The notes: generated by a model from the sequence alone, not told the origin. DNA of 64,000 nucleotides from Butyrivibrio sp. MC2013 (GCF_000424585.1 NZ_AUKE01000006.1:62001-126000); one strand, 5' to 3'. Shown: positions 35,562 through 44,486, counted from the first letter of the stretch. Translations and numbers: made by a program.

Positions 35562-35617
35562 GCAGTGGGATCTCCATATCCTGCTGCTTTTTTGATGCTC
35601 CAAGATAGCAGTGGAGC
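35562..35617 (+). terminator. Leader terminator 2 and following hairpin
   Basis: GCAGTGGGAT, loop CTCCAT and ATCCTGCTGC form a 10-bp stem with two G-U pairs, followed by six T (ending 35593). Immediately after, ATGCTCCA and TGGAGCAT form another hairpin that overlaps the region before the exporter start. This makes a second obstacle to transcription in the leader. Confidence 0.7.
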
Positions 35618-35665
35618 ATAGACGACGTTAATCAGTTAGGCATTATAGGAAGGAATCAGATCAAG

Positions 35666-37402
35666 ATGAAAAAGTATGTGACCAGAAACTGGTGGCGCTA
35701 TACACTTGGAGGAATAGCGCTGATATGCAGCACTATCATAGACGTGCTGGTGCCCTTTATCACCCTGTCCATGGTGGATGATGTCATCGTGGCAAGGGAC
35801 ATGGCCATCTTCAAAAGAGATATCCTGCTATTTATAGGTGCAGGACTGGGAAGAGGCCTCTTTCAGTTTATCAAGGAATTTGCCTGCGACATGTCAGGCT
35901 GCCGGGTGGCATCCGGGCTTAGGAAGGATATGATGAAGCATATCTTCTCCCTTGATAAGAGCTATTTTGACAAGACCAATACCGGCGAGCTCATGGCCAG
36001 AGTCAAGGACGACTGCGGATCCGTATGGGATCTCACAGGCTTTGTAGGAATGCTCCTCACAGAGGCAGCCGTTTATTTTGCAGCAGTAGTCTTTTGTATG
36101 ATCAGACTCAACTGGAAGCTGAGCCTGGTGGCCCTGGTGTTTATGCCGCCTCTTGGATATTTTGCCCTGCATCTGGAAAAGAAGCTGAGCAAGGATTTTG
36201 ATGAGATCAGTGACAAGAATGCTGCTCTCACCAAGGTTGTAGAGGAGAATATCACAGGCGTAAGGACTGTCAAAGCATTCTCAGCTGAGAGCTCGGAGAT
36301 GAAAAAGTTTGATGAGAAAAACAAAGACTACGGCGATGCCAATAAGAAATTTGCCTTTGACCTGGCAGACACAGATCCTCTTCTGGCCTTTATCCCCAGG
36401 ATCATGCAGATCTGCGTAGTAGCTATTGGCGGCTATGCAGCCATAAACGGCAGCATCACCTATGGTACACTGGTAGCCTTTGTATCCTATTCCATCAACA
36501 TAGTATGGCCTATTGAGAACCTGGGCTGGATGCTCTCTCTCATATCCCAGGGCCTGGAAGGCTACAAGAAGATCGGCAAGGTCATGGAGACCAGTCCCGT
36601 GATCACAGACCCTGCTGCAGATAAGGCTGCAGATGAAGCTTCTGCTCGCGAGGGCGAGATATCCTTTGAAAATGTGTATTTTGAGATCGAGGGCAAAAAG
36701 ATCCTCTCTGATATCTCTTTTGCCATACCAAAGGGCAAGACCCTGGGCATCATGGGTGCCACAGGCGCAGGTAAGAGTACCATAGTCAATCTCATAGAGA
36801 GATTCTATGATGTCACAGACGGCCGCGTAACCATAAGCGGCAAGGATATCAGGAAGATGCCCCTTAGCGATATCAGGGCCTTCTCATCAGTTGTTACCCA
36901 GGATGTATTCCTCTTCTCTGATACCATCTCAGAGAACGTGAGGCTGGGCTTTAAGGACAGCATGGATGAGCGCACCGTCAGGGATGCCATAAAGAGCGCC
37001 CATGCCCAGGAATTTGTAGAGAAGATAACAGGCAGTTATGAAGCTATCATCGGCGAGAGGGGAATAGGCCTCTCAGGCGGTCAGAAGCAGAGGCTCTCCA
37101 TAGCCAGAGCCCTGGCAAAGAAGGCTGACCTCCTCATACTGGATGACTCCACATCTGCCCTGGATACAGAAACCGAGGCTGCCATTCAGAAAGAGATCAG
37201 TGCCAGAAATGATATGAGCAAGATCATCATCGGCCACAGGATATCCTCCGTAAAGGATGCAGATGAGATCATAGTACTGGAAAACGGCAAGGTCGCAGAA
37301 AGAGGTACCCACGCAGAGCTGATACAGCAAAAGGGCCTCTACTACAGCACCTACGAAGCCCAGTACGGCGACTATCACAAGGCCATGGCAGTAAATGAGT
37401 GA
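35666..37402 (+). CDS. ABC exporter subunit with degenerate nucleotide-binding site (BmrC-like)
   Basis: A 578-residue half-transporter with six N-terminal helices (about 1-300) and an ATPase domain. Walker A is GATGAGKST, the signature is LSGGQKQR, and the H-loop is GHRISS. The Walker B end reads LLILDDSTSALD, with Asp in place of the catalytic Glu, as in the non-hydrolysing half of heterodimeric multidrug exporters. The partner gene starts 66 bp downstream and has the canonical residue. The likely role is export of drugs or amphiphilic compounds. Expression is governed by the leader at 35332-35617. Confidence 0.92.
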   Translation: MKKYVTRNWWRYTLGGIALICSTIIDVLVPFITLSMVDDVIVARDMAIFKRDILLFIGAGLGRGLFQFIKEFACDMSGCRVASGLRKDMMKHIFSLDKSYFDKTNTGELMARVKDDCGSVWDLTGFVGMLLTEAAVYFAAVVFCMIRLNWKLSLVALVFMPPLGYFALHLEKKLSKDFDEISDKNAALTKVVEENITGVRTVKAFSAESSEMKKFDEKNKDYGDANKKFAFDLADTDPLLAFIPRIMQICVVAIGGYAAINGSITYGTLVAFVSYSINIVWPIENLGWMLSLISQGLEGYKKIGKVMETSPVITDPAADKAADEASAREGEISFENVYFEIEGKKILSDISFAIPKGKTLGIMGATGAGKSTIVNLIERFYDVTDGRVTISGKDIRKMPLSDIRAFSSVVTQDVFLFSDTISENVRLGFKDSMDERTVRDAIKSAHAQEFVEKITGSYEAIIGERGIGLSGGQKQRLSIARALAKKADLLILDDSTSALDTETEAAIQKEISARNDMSKIIIGHRISSVKDADEIIVLENGKVAERGTHAELIQQKGLYYSTYEAQYGDYHKAMAVNE

Positions 37403-37468
37403 TCCTTAAGCTAAGAGACCACTCATAATAAGAACGACATTTTACACGGACAATAAGTAGGAGGAAAC

Positions 37469-39253
37469 ATGGCTATAAACAGTACAAGAGAAGATGAAGA
37501 TCTCAAGGAGACCCTCAAAAGCGAGGTACTCATAAGGCTCCTTAAGAATCTCACAGAATACAGAGGAAAGATCGTCATAGTATCTCTGCTGATCTTCCTC
37601 ACAGTAGCAATATCAACCACCTATCCTCTCCTGATCGAGAAGATAATAGATGATGAAGTATATCACGGCAACAAGAAGGGACTCCTTGTCATGGCGCTTA
37701 TCATGACCGCACTTGCCGTTATCAGCTTCATAGCCACCAGGATATGGCGCAGGATGATGGCTGTCATTAGCAATGACATGATCCTGAATATCAGAAGGAA
37801 GCTCTATCTCCACATCCAGGAGCTGGGCGTAGACTTTTTTGACCAGAGGCCATCAGGCAAGATCCTGGCCAGAGTAACAGGCGATGTCAATTCCCTCAAG
37901 GACGTGCTCTCCAGCACTGTCACCACTCTGGCGCCGGAAGCTATAAGCCTCATAGTGATCCTGGTGATCATGCTGGTGAAGAGTCCTGCTCTGACCCTGT
38001 CAGCAGCAGTGGCTATCCCCATCATCGTGCTGGGCCTGTATTTCTGCGAGATCCTGGCCCACAAGAGATGGCAGAAGCTCAAAAAGAAGGACTCCAACAT
38101 GACAGCCTTTATCCACGAAGGCATCGAAGGCGTGTCTGTCATCCAGAGCTTTAATGCCCAGGCGGAATCTGCAAGGGAATTTGACGGCATTGTAGATGAG
38201 GTCATAAAGGCCTTCAGGTCTGCCGTTATCGTAGCAGATATCTACAGCCCTACCATAGAACTGGCCAGCGGACTTGGCACTGCCACCCTATACTATATAG
38301 CTGTCACAGGGCTTGGCGTGCAGCCGGAATCCATAGGTACCTTATCCGCCTTTGTGCTCTACCTTGGCATGTTCTTTAGCCCCATCAGAAACCTGGCAAA
38401 TTACTATAACAAGCTCATTACAAACATGTCTTCTGCTGAGCGTGTATACGAGATCATGGATATGGAGCCCCTGGTAAAGGACGGGGATGATGTGATAGAT
38501 ATGCCTGAAATAAAGGGCAATGTTGAATTTGATCACGTGACCTTTGCCTATCCCGACGAGCCTGACGTGGACATACTCCATGACGTGAGCTTCAAGGCCA
38601 GAAAGGGCGAGACCATCGCTCTGGTAGGACCCACAGGCGCAGGCAAGACCACCATAGTCAGTCTGATCAGCAGATTCTACAATACCAAGGCAGGCCGCGT
38701 GCTCATAGACGGTCACGATATCAGCAAGGTGACTATCCAGTCCCTTAGAAGCCAGCTGGGCATCATGACCCAAGACAACTATCTCTTCTCAGGCACCATC
38801 AGGGACAATATCAAGTACGGTAAGCCCGGCGCCACAGACGAAGAGATGATAGCAGCAGCAAAGGCTGTACATGCTGACGATTTTATCAGCAAGCTGGAAA
38901 AAGGCTATGATACTGAGATAACAGAAAGAGGCGGCGGTCTGTCCAACGGCCAGCGCCAGCTCATAGCCTTCGCCAGGACCCTGCTCACAGATCCCAGGAT
39001 ACTGATCCTGGATGAAGCCACTTCCAGCATAGATACCAGAACTGAGATCCTGGTACAAAGAGGTATAGAAGAACTCCTAAAGAAACGTACATCCTTTGTC
39101 GTAGCTCACAGACTCTCCACTATCAAAAACGCCGACAGGATCTTTGTCATAGACGATGGCGGCATCCTGGAATGGGGTAACCACGAGAGCCTGATGGCCA
39201 AAAAGGGCGCTTACTACGACCTCTATTCATCCCAGTTCGTCAGCGCATCCTAA
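37469..39253 (+). CDS. ABC exporter subunit, catalytically complete half (BmrD-like)
   Basis: A 594-residue partner of the preceding half-transporter. Six membrane helices are followed by an ATPase domain with Walker A GPTGAGKTT, Walker B RILILDEATSSID (catalytic Glu present) and H-loop AHRLST. The signature is LSNGQRQL, where Asn replaces the usual second-position Gly; altered signature motifs are usual in heterodimeric exporters. GGAGGAAAC precedes the start. The stop codon lies only a few base pairs before the end hairpin of an IS200-type element, which may have removed the original terminator. Confidence 0.93.
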   Translation: MAINSTREDEDLKETLKSEVLIRLLKNLTEYRGKIVIVSLLIFLTVAISTTYPLLIEKIIDDEVYHGNKKGLLVMALIMTALAVISFIATRIWRRMMAVISNDMILNIRRKLYLHIQELGVDFFDQRPSGKILARVTGDVNSLKDVLSSTVTTLAPEAISLIVILVIMLVKSPALTLSAAVAIPIIVLGLYFCEILAHKRWQKLKKKDSNMTAFIHEGIEGVSVIQSFNAQAESAREFDGIVDEVIKAFRSAVIVADIYSPTIELASGLGTATLYYIAVTGLGVQPESIGTLSAFVLYLGMFFSPIRNLANYYNKLITNMSSAERVYEIMDMEPLVKDGDDVIDMPEIKGNVEFDHVTFAYPDEPDVDILHDVSFKARKGETIALVGPTGAGKTTIVSLISRFYNTKAGRVLIDGHDISKVTIQSLRSQLGIMTQDNYLFSGTIRDNIKYGKPGATDEEMIAAAKAVHADDFISKLEKGYDTEITERGGGLSNGQRQLIAFARTLLTDPRILILDEATSSIDTRTEILVQRGIEELLKKRTSFVVAHRLSTIKNADRIFVIDDGGILEWGNHESLMAKKGAYYDLYSSQFVSAS

Positions 39254-39257
39254 GGAA

Positions 39258-39985
39258 TCAGAACCACCGGCTTAGCCGGTGGTTTGTTCTGGCCCTATAA
39301 GGGCCTGTTACCGGCACTGAGTCTAAAGACTCGTAGAATGGTTCGCCAGCCGCAACATCATTTTTCTACAGAGCCCCCTGGGCTCATCTTATTTGTTTTA
39401 CTTTACTGGCTCGCCCGTGAACGGGTCGATATACTCTTTTAGTGTCATTTGATCGTACTCTAAATCCTCTTTTAACTGATTCTTTATGTACTCCTCTATT
39501 TTCTTTGCATTTTTGCCAACTGTATCCACATAATATCCTCTACACCAAAAATGCCTGTTACCATACTTGTATTTGAGATTCGCATGCCTCTCAAATATCA
39601 TAAGCGTACTTTTTCCCTTCAAGTACCCTACGAAGCTAGATACACTTATGCTCGGAGGAATTCTTACCAACATGTGTATATGATCTGGGCAAACCTCCGC
39701 CTCTATGATCTCTACTCCTTTTCTCTTACATAATGTGCTGAGGATATTTGCTATATCCTGCTTAAGCTGACCATACGCAATCTTTCTTCTGAATTTAGGT
39801 GCAAATACTATATGATACTTACACTCCCATCTAGTGTGTGATAAACTGTTCATGTCCATTTTGGACTTCCTCCTGTGATTTTTACTGTGGTTGGCGAACC
39901 GTAAGTAATTCTATCACGGGAGGTTTTTTACTGTAAGCTAAAGCATATGTTGTCCCCCTGCATAGCAGGGGGTTTATTATGATTG
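39258..39985 (-). mobile_element. IS200/IS605-family insertion sequence (tnpA only)
   Basis: The element surrounds one minus-strand Y1 transposase gene. On one side lie the hairpins ACCACCGGC/GCCGGTGGT and GGCCC/GGGCC (39264-39311). On the other is CCCCCTGC/GCAGGGGG followed by TTT (39954-39972). Subterminal hairpins and no terminal inverted repeats are typical of this group. The outer limits are approximate. There is no tnpB. Confidence 0.75.
39398..39859 (-). CDS. tnpA: IS200/IS605 family transposase TnpA (Y1 HUH)
   Basis: Single-strand-DNA transposase of 153 residues, the usual family length, so probably intact. YHIVFAPKFRRKIAYG lies near the N-terminus. The HUH metal-binding motif is in CPDHIHMLVRIPP, followed by SSFVGYLKGKSTLMIFE. 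The catalytic Tyr region is WCRGYYVDTVG. It acts on hairpins at the element ends and shows a peel-and-paste life cycle in known relatives. Confidence 0.96.
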   Translation of the reverse strand: MDMNSLSHTRWECKYHIVFAPKFRRKIAYGQLKQDIANILSTLCKRKGVEIIEAEVCPDHIHMLVRIPPSISVSSFVGYLKGKSTLMIFERHANLKYKYGNRHFWCRGYYVDTVGKNAKKIEEYIKNQLKEDLEYDQMTLKEYIDPFTGEPVK

Positions 39986-40006
39986 TCACACAATTAAAAA
40001 GCGCAG

Positions 40007-40056
40007 CTGCAGAAGTTATTTTTTGAAAAATAAACTTCTGCAGCTGCGCTATATTA
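40007..40056. terminator. carB terminator, built from MITE-like end sequences
   Basis: AGCGCAGCTGCAGAAGTT and AACTTCTGCAGCTGCGCT form a perfect 18-bp stem. On the minus strand it is followed by TTTTT after the carB stop. The stem includes GCTGCAGAAGTTATTTT, closely matching the terminal repeats of the palindromic elements at 24681 and 56088, so this terminator may be a minimal deletion form of that element. Confidence 0.8.
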
Positions 40057-40062
40057 CACGCC

Positions 40063-43000
40063 TTACAGGCTCTCGTGGTATTCCTGCAGTGACTTGATAT
40101 TGCCGCTGCCGTTTGATAGTACCTCGTGGATGCCCTCAGCTGCTGCGCGGCCTGCTGCCACTGTAGTGATATAAGGTATGCGGGCTTTGATAGCAGCTTT
40201 TCTCAGATAGCCGTCATCATGCTCTGCGCCTCTGCCAATGGGTGAATTGATGATCAGCTGTACTTCTCCGTTCTTGATCACATCCTCCACATTTGGACGA
40301 CCGCCCTCATAATTCTTCATCACCTTCTTGGCATCTATGCCGGCCTCAGTGATAAGATCGTAAGTCTTACCTGTCGCAATTATCTCAAATCCGTCAGAAG
40401 CAAAGCTCTTTGCAAGCTCTGCTGCTGCAGCCTTATCCGAATCATTAAGTGATATGAGTACTGCACCATTAAGAGGCAGGGCCAGGCCTGTAGCTTCCTC
40501 AGCCTTAAAGAAGGCTTCTCCTGTAGACTTTGCAAGGCCCAGTACTTCACCTGTAGAACGCATCTCAGGTCCCAGTACAGGATCTACTTCAGGGAACATA
40601 TTAAAGGGGAATACCGCTTCCTTAACACCATAGTATGCAGGCTCTGCATCCTTTTTATTTGCCATCAGTTCAGGCACAGGTGACTTCCTGCCTGTAAGGG
40701 ATGCAGTAATAATATCTGTTGCCAGAGGTACCATCCTGATACCGCACACCTTGGATACCAGCGGTACTGTACGTGACGCTCTGGGATTGGCTTCCAGTAC
40801 ATATACAGTGTCATTTTCTATGGCATACTGCATATTCATCAGGCCCACTACGTTCATCTCTACAGCGATCTTTCTGGTGTACTCCTCAATAGTCCTAAGG
40901 TGCTTTTCAGAAATATGCTTTGAAGGAATGATACATGCTGAGTCACCGGAGTGGATACCTGCCAGCTCTATATGCTCCATAACAGCGGGTACAAATGCAT
41001 TTTCACCATCGCTGATAGCATCTGCCTCACACTCAAGAGCATTTTGAAGGAATCTGTCGATAAGGATAGGCCTGTCGGGAGTCACGCCTACTGCTGCTCT
41101 CATGTAGCCTTCCATGCTCTCCTCATCCCTTACTACTTCCATACCTCTGCCGCCCAGGACAAAGGAAGGACGTACCATAACAGGATAGCCTATACGGGCT
41201 GCTATCTTTTTGGCAGTCTCTACATCGGAGGCCATGCCTGCTTCTGCCATGGGTATACCCAGCTTCTCCATCATGAGTCTGAACTGATCTCTGTCTTCTG
41301 CCAGGTCTATAACTTCAGGAGTGGTGCCCAGGATGTTGACGCCCTCTTCCTTGAGCTTGGCTGCCAGGTTAAGAGGTGTCTGTCCGCCAAACTGTGCAAT
41401 GACGCCCAGGGGCTTTTCTTTCTTGTATATCTGCAGTACATCCTCCAGAGTCAGAGGCTCAAAATAGAGCTTGTCGGAGGTATCATAATCGGTGGACACT
41501 GTCTCAGGGTTGCAGTTGACGATGATAGTCTCAAAGCCCAGCTTCTTGAGCGCCATAGCTGCATGTACGCAGCAATAGTCAAACTCGATACCCTGTCCTA
41601 TCCTATTTGGACCGCCGCCCAGGATCATGATCTTATTATTTTCACTGGCATTAGATGCATTCTCTATATTTGCATCCTTCTGATAGGTGGAATAGTAATA
41701 TGCGCTGCCCTGAGTACCGTATACATGAACACCGTCCCAGCACTCTGTCAGACCTGCTTCTTCCCTGGCCTTTCTGATCTCATCTTCTGTCACAGAGAGG
41801 ATGCCTGCCAGGTATCTGTCTGCAAAGCCGTCCTCTTTGGCCTTTATCAGATCCTCAGAACCGGGTACTGCGCCCTTATATGTAGCAACCAGGCTCTTTT
41901 CCTCTTCTACCAGCTCTTTGATCTCATCGAGGAAGTAATGCTTTACCTTAGTGATCTCGTGGATCTCATCCACTGTCACACCCTTCTTCATAGCCTCATA
42001 TATCAGGAAATATCTCTCTGATGAAGCATCCTTTAAGAGGCAAAGGAGCTGCTCCTTGTCCATCTTTTCATACTTTGCGATATTGCCAAGGCCGTAGCGG
42101 TCCTTCTCCAGGGATCTGATAGCCTTCTGGAAGGCTTCCTTGAAGTTCTTGCCAATACTCATGACTTCGCCGACTGCACGCATCTGAGTGCCCAGCTTAT
42201 CTTCTACGCCATGGAATTTTTCAAAGGCCCAGCGTGCAAACTTCACTACCACATAATCGCCGTTTGGCACATACTTATCCAGAGTACCAAACTTGGAATC
42301 AGGAAGCTCTGCCAGAGTCAGTCCTGTTGCCAGCTTTGCAGATACCAGTGCGATGGGGAAGCCTGTAGCCTTGGAAGCCAGCGCTGATGACCTGGAGGTA
42401 CGGGGATTGATCTCTATGACGATGATCCTGCCACTCTTTGGATCATGAGCAAACTGCACATTGGTACCGCCTATAACGCCGATGTGCTCTACGATCTTAT
42501 AAGCCTGGCGCTGAAGCTCAGCCTGGAGCTCTTCATCTATGGTCAGCATGGGAGCTGTACAGAAGGAATCACCTGTATGTACACCTACGGGATCTACGTT
42601 TTCGATGAAGCAGACAGTGATCATGTTGTTGTCCTTGTCCCTGACTACTTCCAGCTCCAGCTCTTCCCAGCCCAGGATAGATTCCTCTACCAGTACCTGG
42701 TGGATGATGGATGCCTGCAGGCCTCTTGCACATACTGTCTGCAACTCTTCTTTGTTGTATACCAGGCCACCGCCTGCGCCGCCCATGGTATATGCAGGAC
42801 GAAGTACTACAGGATATCCCAGCTCATCAGCTTCTGCCAGAGCTTCCTCTATGCTGTAGCATGCCTTGGAACGAGCCATCTCAATGCCCAGCATGTCCAT
42901 AGTCTTCTTGAACTCAGTCCTGTCCTCGCCTCTCTCAATAGCATCTACCTGTACACCTATGACCTTAACGCCATATTTATCCAGTACACCTGCCTTATAG

Positions 43001-43305
43001 AGCTCTGAGCAAAGATTAAGACCTGACTGACCACCCAGATTAGGAAGAAGCGCATCCGGTCTTTCTTTCTCAATGACAGCTGTGACACGCTCCACATTCA
43101 GTGGCTCTATATATGTCCTGTCCGCCATCTCCGGATCTGTCATGATAGTAGCGGGATTTGAGTTGACCAGTACGATCTCATATCCCAGACTCCTGAGAGC
43201 CTTACATGCCTGTGTTCCCGAATAGTCAAATTCGCAGGCCTGTCCGATGACGATGGGTCCCGAACCGATTATCAGTACCTTGTGAATATCTGTTCTAGCT
43301 GCCAT
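40063..43305 (-). CDS. carB: Carbamoyl-phosphate synthase large subunit
   Basis: Makes carbamoyl phosphate from ammonia (delivered by CarA), bicarbonate and two ATP, for arginine and pyrimidine synthesis. At 1080 residues it is the full length, with two homologous ATP-grasp halves. The first has IGSGPIVIGQACEFDYSGTQ and RPAYTMGGAGGG, the second ILGGGPNRIGQGIEFDYCCV and RPSFVLGGRGMEVV. An oligomerisation domain lies between them, and a C-terminal MGS-like allosteric domain follows (AAELAKSFASDGFEII). GGGAGG precedes the start. carA and other pyr/arg genes are not adjacent, which is less common. Confidence 0.98.
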   Translation of the reverse strand: MAARTDIHKVLIIGSGPIVIGQACEFDYSGTQACKALRSLGYEIVLVNSNPATIMTDPEMADRTYIEPLNVERVTAVIEKERPDALLPNLGGQSGLNLCSELYKAGVLDKYGVKVIGVQVDAIERGEDRTEFKKTMDMLGIEMARSKACYSIEEALAEADELGYPVVLRPAYTMGGAGGGLVYNKEELQTVCARGLQASIIHQVLVEESILGWEELELEVVRDKDNNMITVCFIENVDPVGVHTGDSFCTAPMLTIDEELQAELQRQAYKIVEHIGVIGGTNVQFAHDPKSGRIIVIEINPRTSRSSALASKATGFPIALVSAKLATGLTLAELPDSKFGTLDKYVPNGDYVVVKFARWAFEKFHGVEDKLGTQMRAVGEVMSIGKNFKEAFQKAIRSLEKDRYGLGNIAKYEKMDKEQLLCLLKDASSERYFLIYEAMKKGVTVDEIHEITKVKHYFLDEIKELVEEEKSLVATYKGAVPGSEDLIKAKEDGFADRYLAGILSVTEDEIRKAREEAGLTECWDGVHVYGTQGSAYYYSTYQKDANIENASNASENNKIMILGGGPNRIGQGIEFDYCCVHAAMALKKLGFETIIVNCNPETVSTDYDTSDKLYFEPLTLEDVLQIYKKEKPLGVIAQFGGQTPLNLAAKLKEEGVNILGTTPEVIDLAEDRDQFRLMMEKLGIPMAEAGMASDVETAKKIAARIGYPVMVRPSFVLGGRGMEVVRDEESMEGYMRAAVGVTPDRPILIDRFLQNALECEADAISDGENAFVPAVMEHIELAGIHSGDSACIIPSKHISEKHLRTIEEYTRKIAVEMNVVGLMNMQYAIENDTVYVLEANPRASRTVPLVSKVCGIRMVPLATDIITASLTGRKSPVPELMANKKDAEPAYYGVKEAVFPFNMFPEVDPVLGPEMRSTGEVLGLAKSTGEAFFKAEEATGLALPLNGAVLISLNDSDKAAAAELAKSFASDGFEIIATGKTYDLITEAGIDAKKVMKNYEGGRPNVEDVIKNGEVQLIINSPIGRGAEHDDGYLRKAAIKARIPYITTVAAGRAAAEGIHEVLSNGSGNIKSLQEYHESL

Positions 43306-43381
43306 TAGATTCCTCCCTATTATGTTATTGCTTACTCGATAGCAATTACCCTATTTTGTATGCCCGATTTATATCTCTACC

Positions 43382-43410
43382 ATTTTAATGGACTAAAGTG
43401 ACTATATCAA
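43382..43410 (-). promoter_or_regulatory. Sigma-A promoter of carB
   Basis: On the minus strand TTGATA (43410-43405), 17 bp, then TAAAAT (43387-43382). It lies 77 bp upstream of the carB start. No PyrR-type or T-box leader was recognised in the intervening sequence. Confidence 0.6.
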
Positions 43411-43472
43411 GAAGGAATTTTATCTTTTGCAAAATGTTAGCTTTTATCGGAAATCTGCGCAATAGTTGTATC

Positions 43473-43520
43473 AAAAAAGTCCAAAAGCTTTCATGAGCAG
43501 CTGTAAGCTTTTGGACTTTT
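43473..43520 (-). terminator. Terminator after the truncated SmpA-like fragment
   Basis: On the minus strand AAAAGTCCAAAAGCTT pairs with AAGCTTTTGGACTTTT and ends in TTTTTT. It lies just after the stop at 43531. Confidence 0.85.
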
Positions 43521-43530
43521 ATCACATTTA

Positions 43531-43839
43531 TTATTTCATATTTATATGGATAGTTTCTATGATACCGCTATCCTTATAAGTAACAAATATATATTTGCAG
43601 TTATCAAATTCGTAGTAGTAATCAATAAGATCAGCGTCGTCTGTGTTTATTTCTTTTACTTCATCTGCTTCTCCAAACGCAGCTACGATATCCTCTCCTG
43701 TGGACACTCCGATCTGCAGGCCTCCCGCTACCTTCACAGGGATCTTGTCATCGCCGGAGGTAAAGCTGGTCAGATAGACATAAGTAAATGGCAAATACGT
43801 TAGCAGTGGTCTGAGCGATCTCATTGTAACCAGCAGCAA
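43531..43839 (-). CDS. Hypothetical protein, probable C-terminal remnant with SmpA/BLIP-like repeat
   Basis: A 102-residue frame with no convincing start. From about residue 45 it shows GVSTGEDIVAAFGEADEV and a hydrophobic beta tail, reminiscent of the G-x-S-x-x-d-V-x-x-x-f-G motif of SmpA/OmlA and small Lachnospiraceae lipoproteins. Signal peptide, lipobox and N-terminal half are missing. Its first 18 codons overlap, on the opposite strand, another truncated gene (43784-44044). It is most likely the tail of a disrupted lipoprotein gene, not a functional protein. Confidence 0.5.
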   Translation of the reverse strand: MLLVTMRSLRPLLTYLPFTYVYLTSFTSGDDKIPVKVAGGLQIGVSTGEDIVAAFGEADEVKEINTDDADLIDYYYEFDNCKYIFVTYKDSGIIETIHINMK

Positions 43840-44044
43840 TCCCTCTGTTGCTTCCGGTCAGTACGACCCTTATGATGGCCTCGTAGTCGTCTTTAACAAG
43901 AAAGGCTCCGCGACCATAACAATTAAGACAAAGGACGGATCCAATCAGAAGTGCTCCATATCATTTACTGTAAAAGCAGCTCCTAAAAATAAAAAAAGTA
44001 CATCCATCGAAAAGGGACTTGAAGAATACATAGTAGCTGACTAA
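43784..44044 (+). pseudogene. C-terminal remnant of an Ig-like (Big2-type) surface protein
   Basis: The plus-strand frame, open from 43784, reads as the end of a bacterial Ig-like domain (SSNPSVASGQ, GLVVVFNKKGSATITIKT, CSISFTVKAA) with a short basic tail and a stop at 44044. It has no start codon or ribosome binding site, and a stop lies immediately upstream. It abuts the minus-strand fragment head-to-head, so both lost their 5' parts at the same junction. A strong terminator follows. Confidence 0.65.
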
Positions 44045-44124
44045 AAAACACAGACGGCAAACGATAACAATATTTCCTGTTCTTAATACAGGAAGACAGT
44101 TATCAGACTTGCCGTCTGTTTTTT
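44045..44124. terminator. Bidirectional terminator after the Ig-like remnant
   Basis: ACAGACGGCAA pairs with TTGCCGTCTGT. Inside are a GATAAC/GTTATC continuation and a small CCTGT/ACAGG hairpin. The stem is flanked by a run of A on the left and seven T on the right. Confidence 0.85.
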
Positions 44125-44243
44125 TGCTTTAATTCACCAACTTTTCATATTAATATAAGGTCCCTATATCGTATTTTGGGCTTATAATGAGAGATGGCCT
44201 TGCTATAGAGGGCCTATCAGTATTAAAAAGGAGAATTATCAAT

Positions 44244-44486
44244 ATGAACATCAATCCCATGGCTCTTATGACGCTCAAGCAGAAATTTGCTACATTCAAC
44301 CAGGACCATCCCCGTGTGATCCCCTTCTTTAATGCTATCAGGATGAGCTCCATGGAGGTGGGCACTGTCATAGATATGAAGGTCACCACACCGGACGGCG
44401 CAGAAAAGCAGTGCAATATCAAGGTCACTCAAAACGACATTGATCTCTTCAATACAATAATGTCCATGAACAGCGATAATCAGTAA
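44244..44486 (+). CDS. Small conserved hypothetical protein (80 aa)
   Basis: The start at 44244 is chosen because AGGAG lies 10 nt upstream; the longer frame begins in untranslated sequence. The 80-residue protein (MNINPMALMTLKQKFATFNQ...) has a helical N-terminus, then a beta-rich part (TVIDMKVTTPDGAEKQCNIK) and a C-terminal helix. No signal peptide, membrane segment or motif is visible. Small proteins of this appearance are common in Lachnospiraceae, but I know of no function. It precedes the CmpB-family gene by 100 bp. Confidence 0.75.
   Translation: MNINPMALMTLKQKFATFNQDHPRVIPFFNAIRMSSMEVGTVIDMKVTTPDGAEKQCNIKVTQNDIDLFNTIMSMNSDNQ

Noticed and set aside
35266-35619. 117-codon minus-strand frame across the exporter leader
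   Set aside because: It runs through the promoter, leader peptide and both terminators on the opposite strand. It has no ribosome binding site, and its content is explained by those structures.
40951-42021. 356-codon plus-strand open frame opposite carB
   Set aside because: It is the antisense shadow of a highly conserved enzyme gene. It has no ribosome binding site, and the product is Cys/Leu/Ile-rich without recognisable domains.
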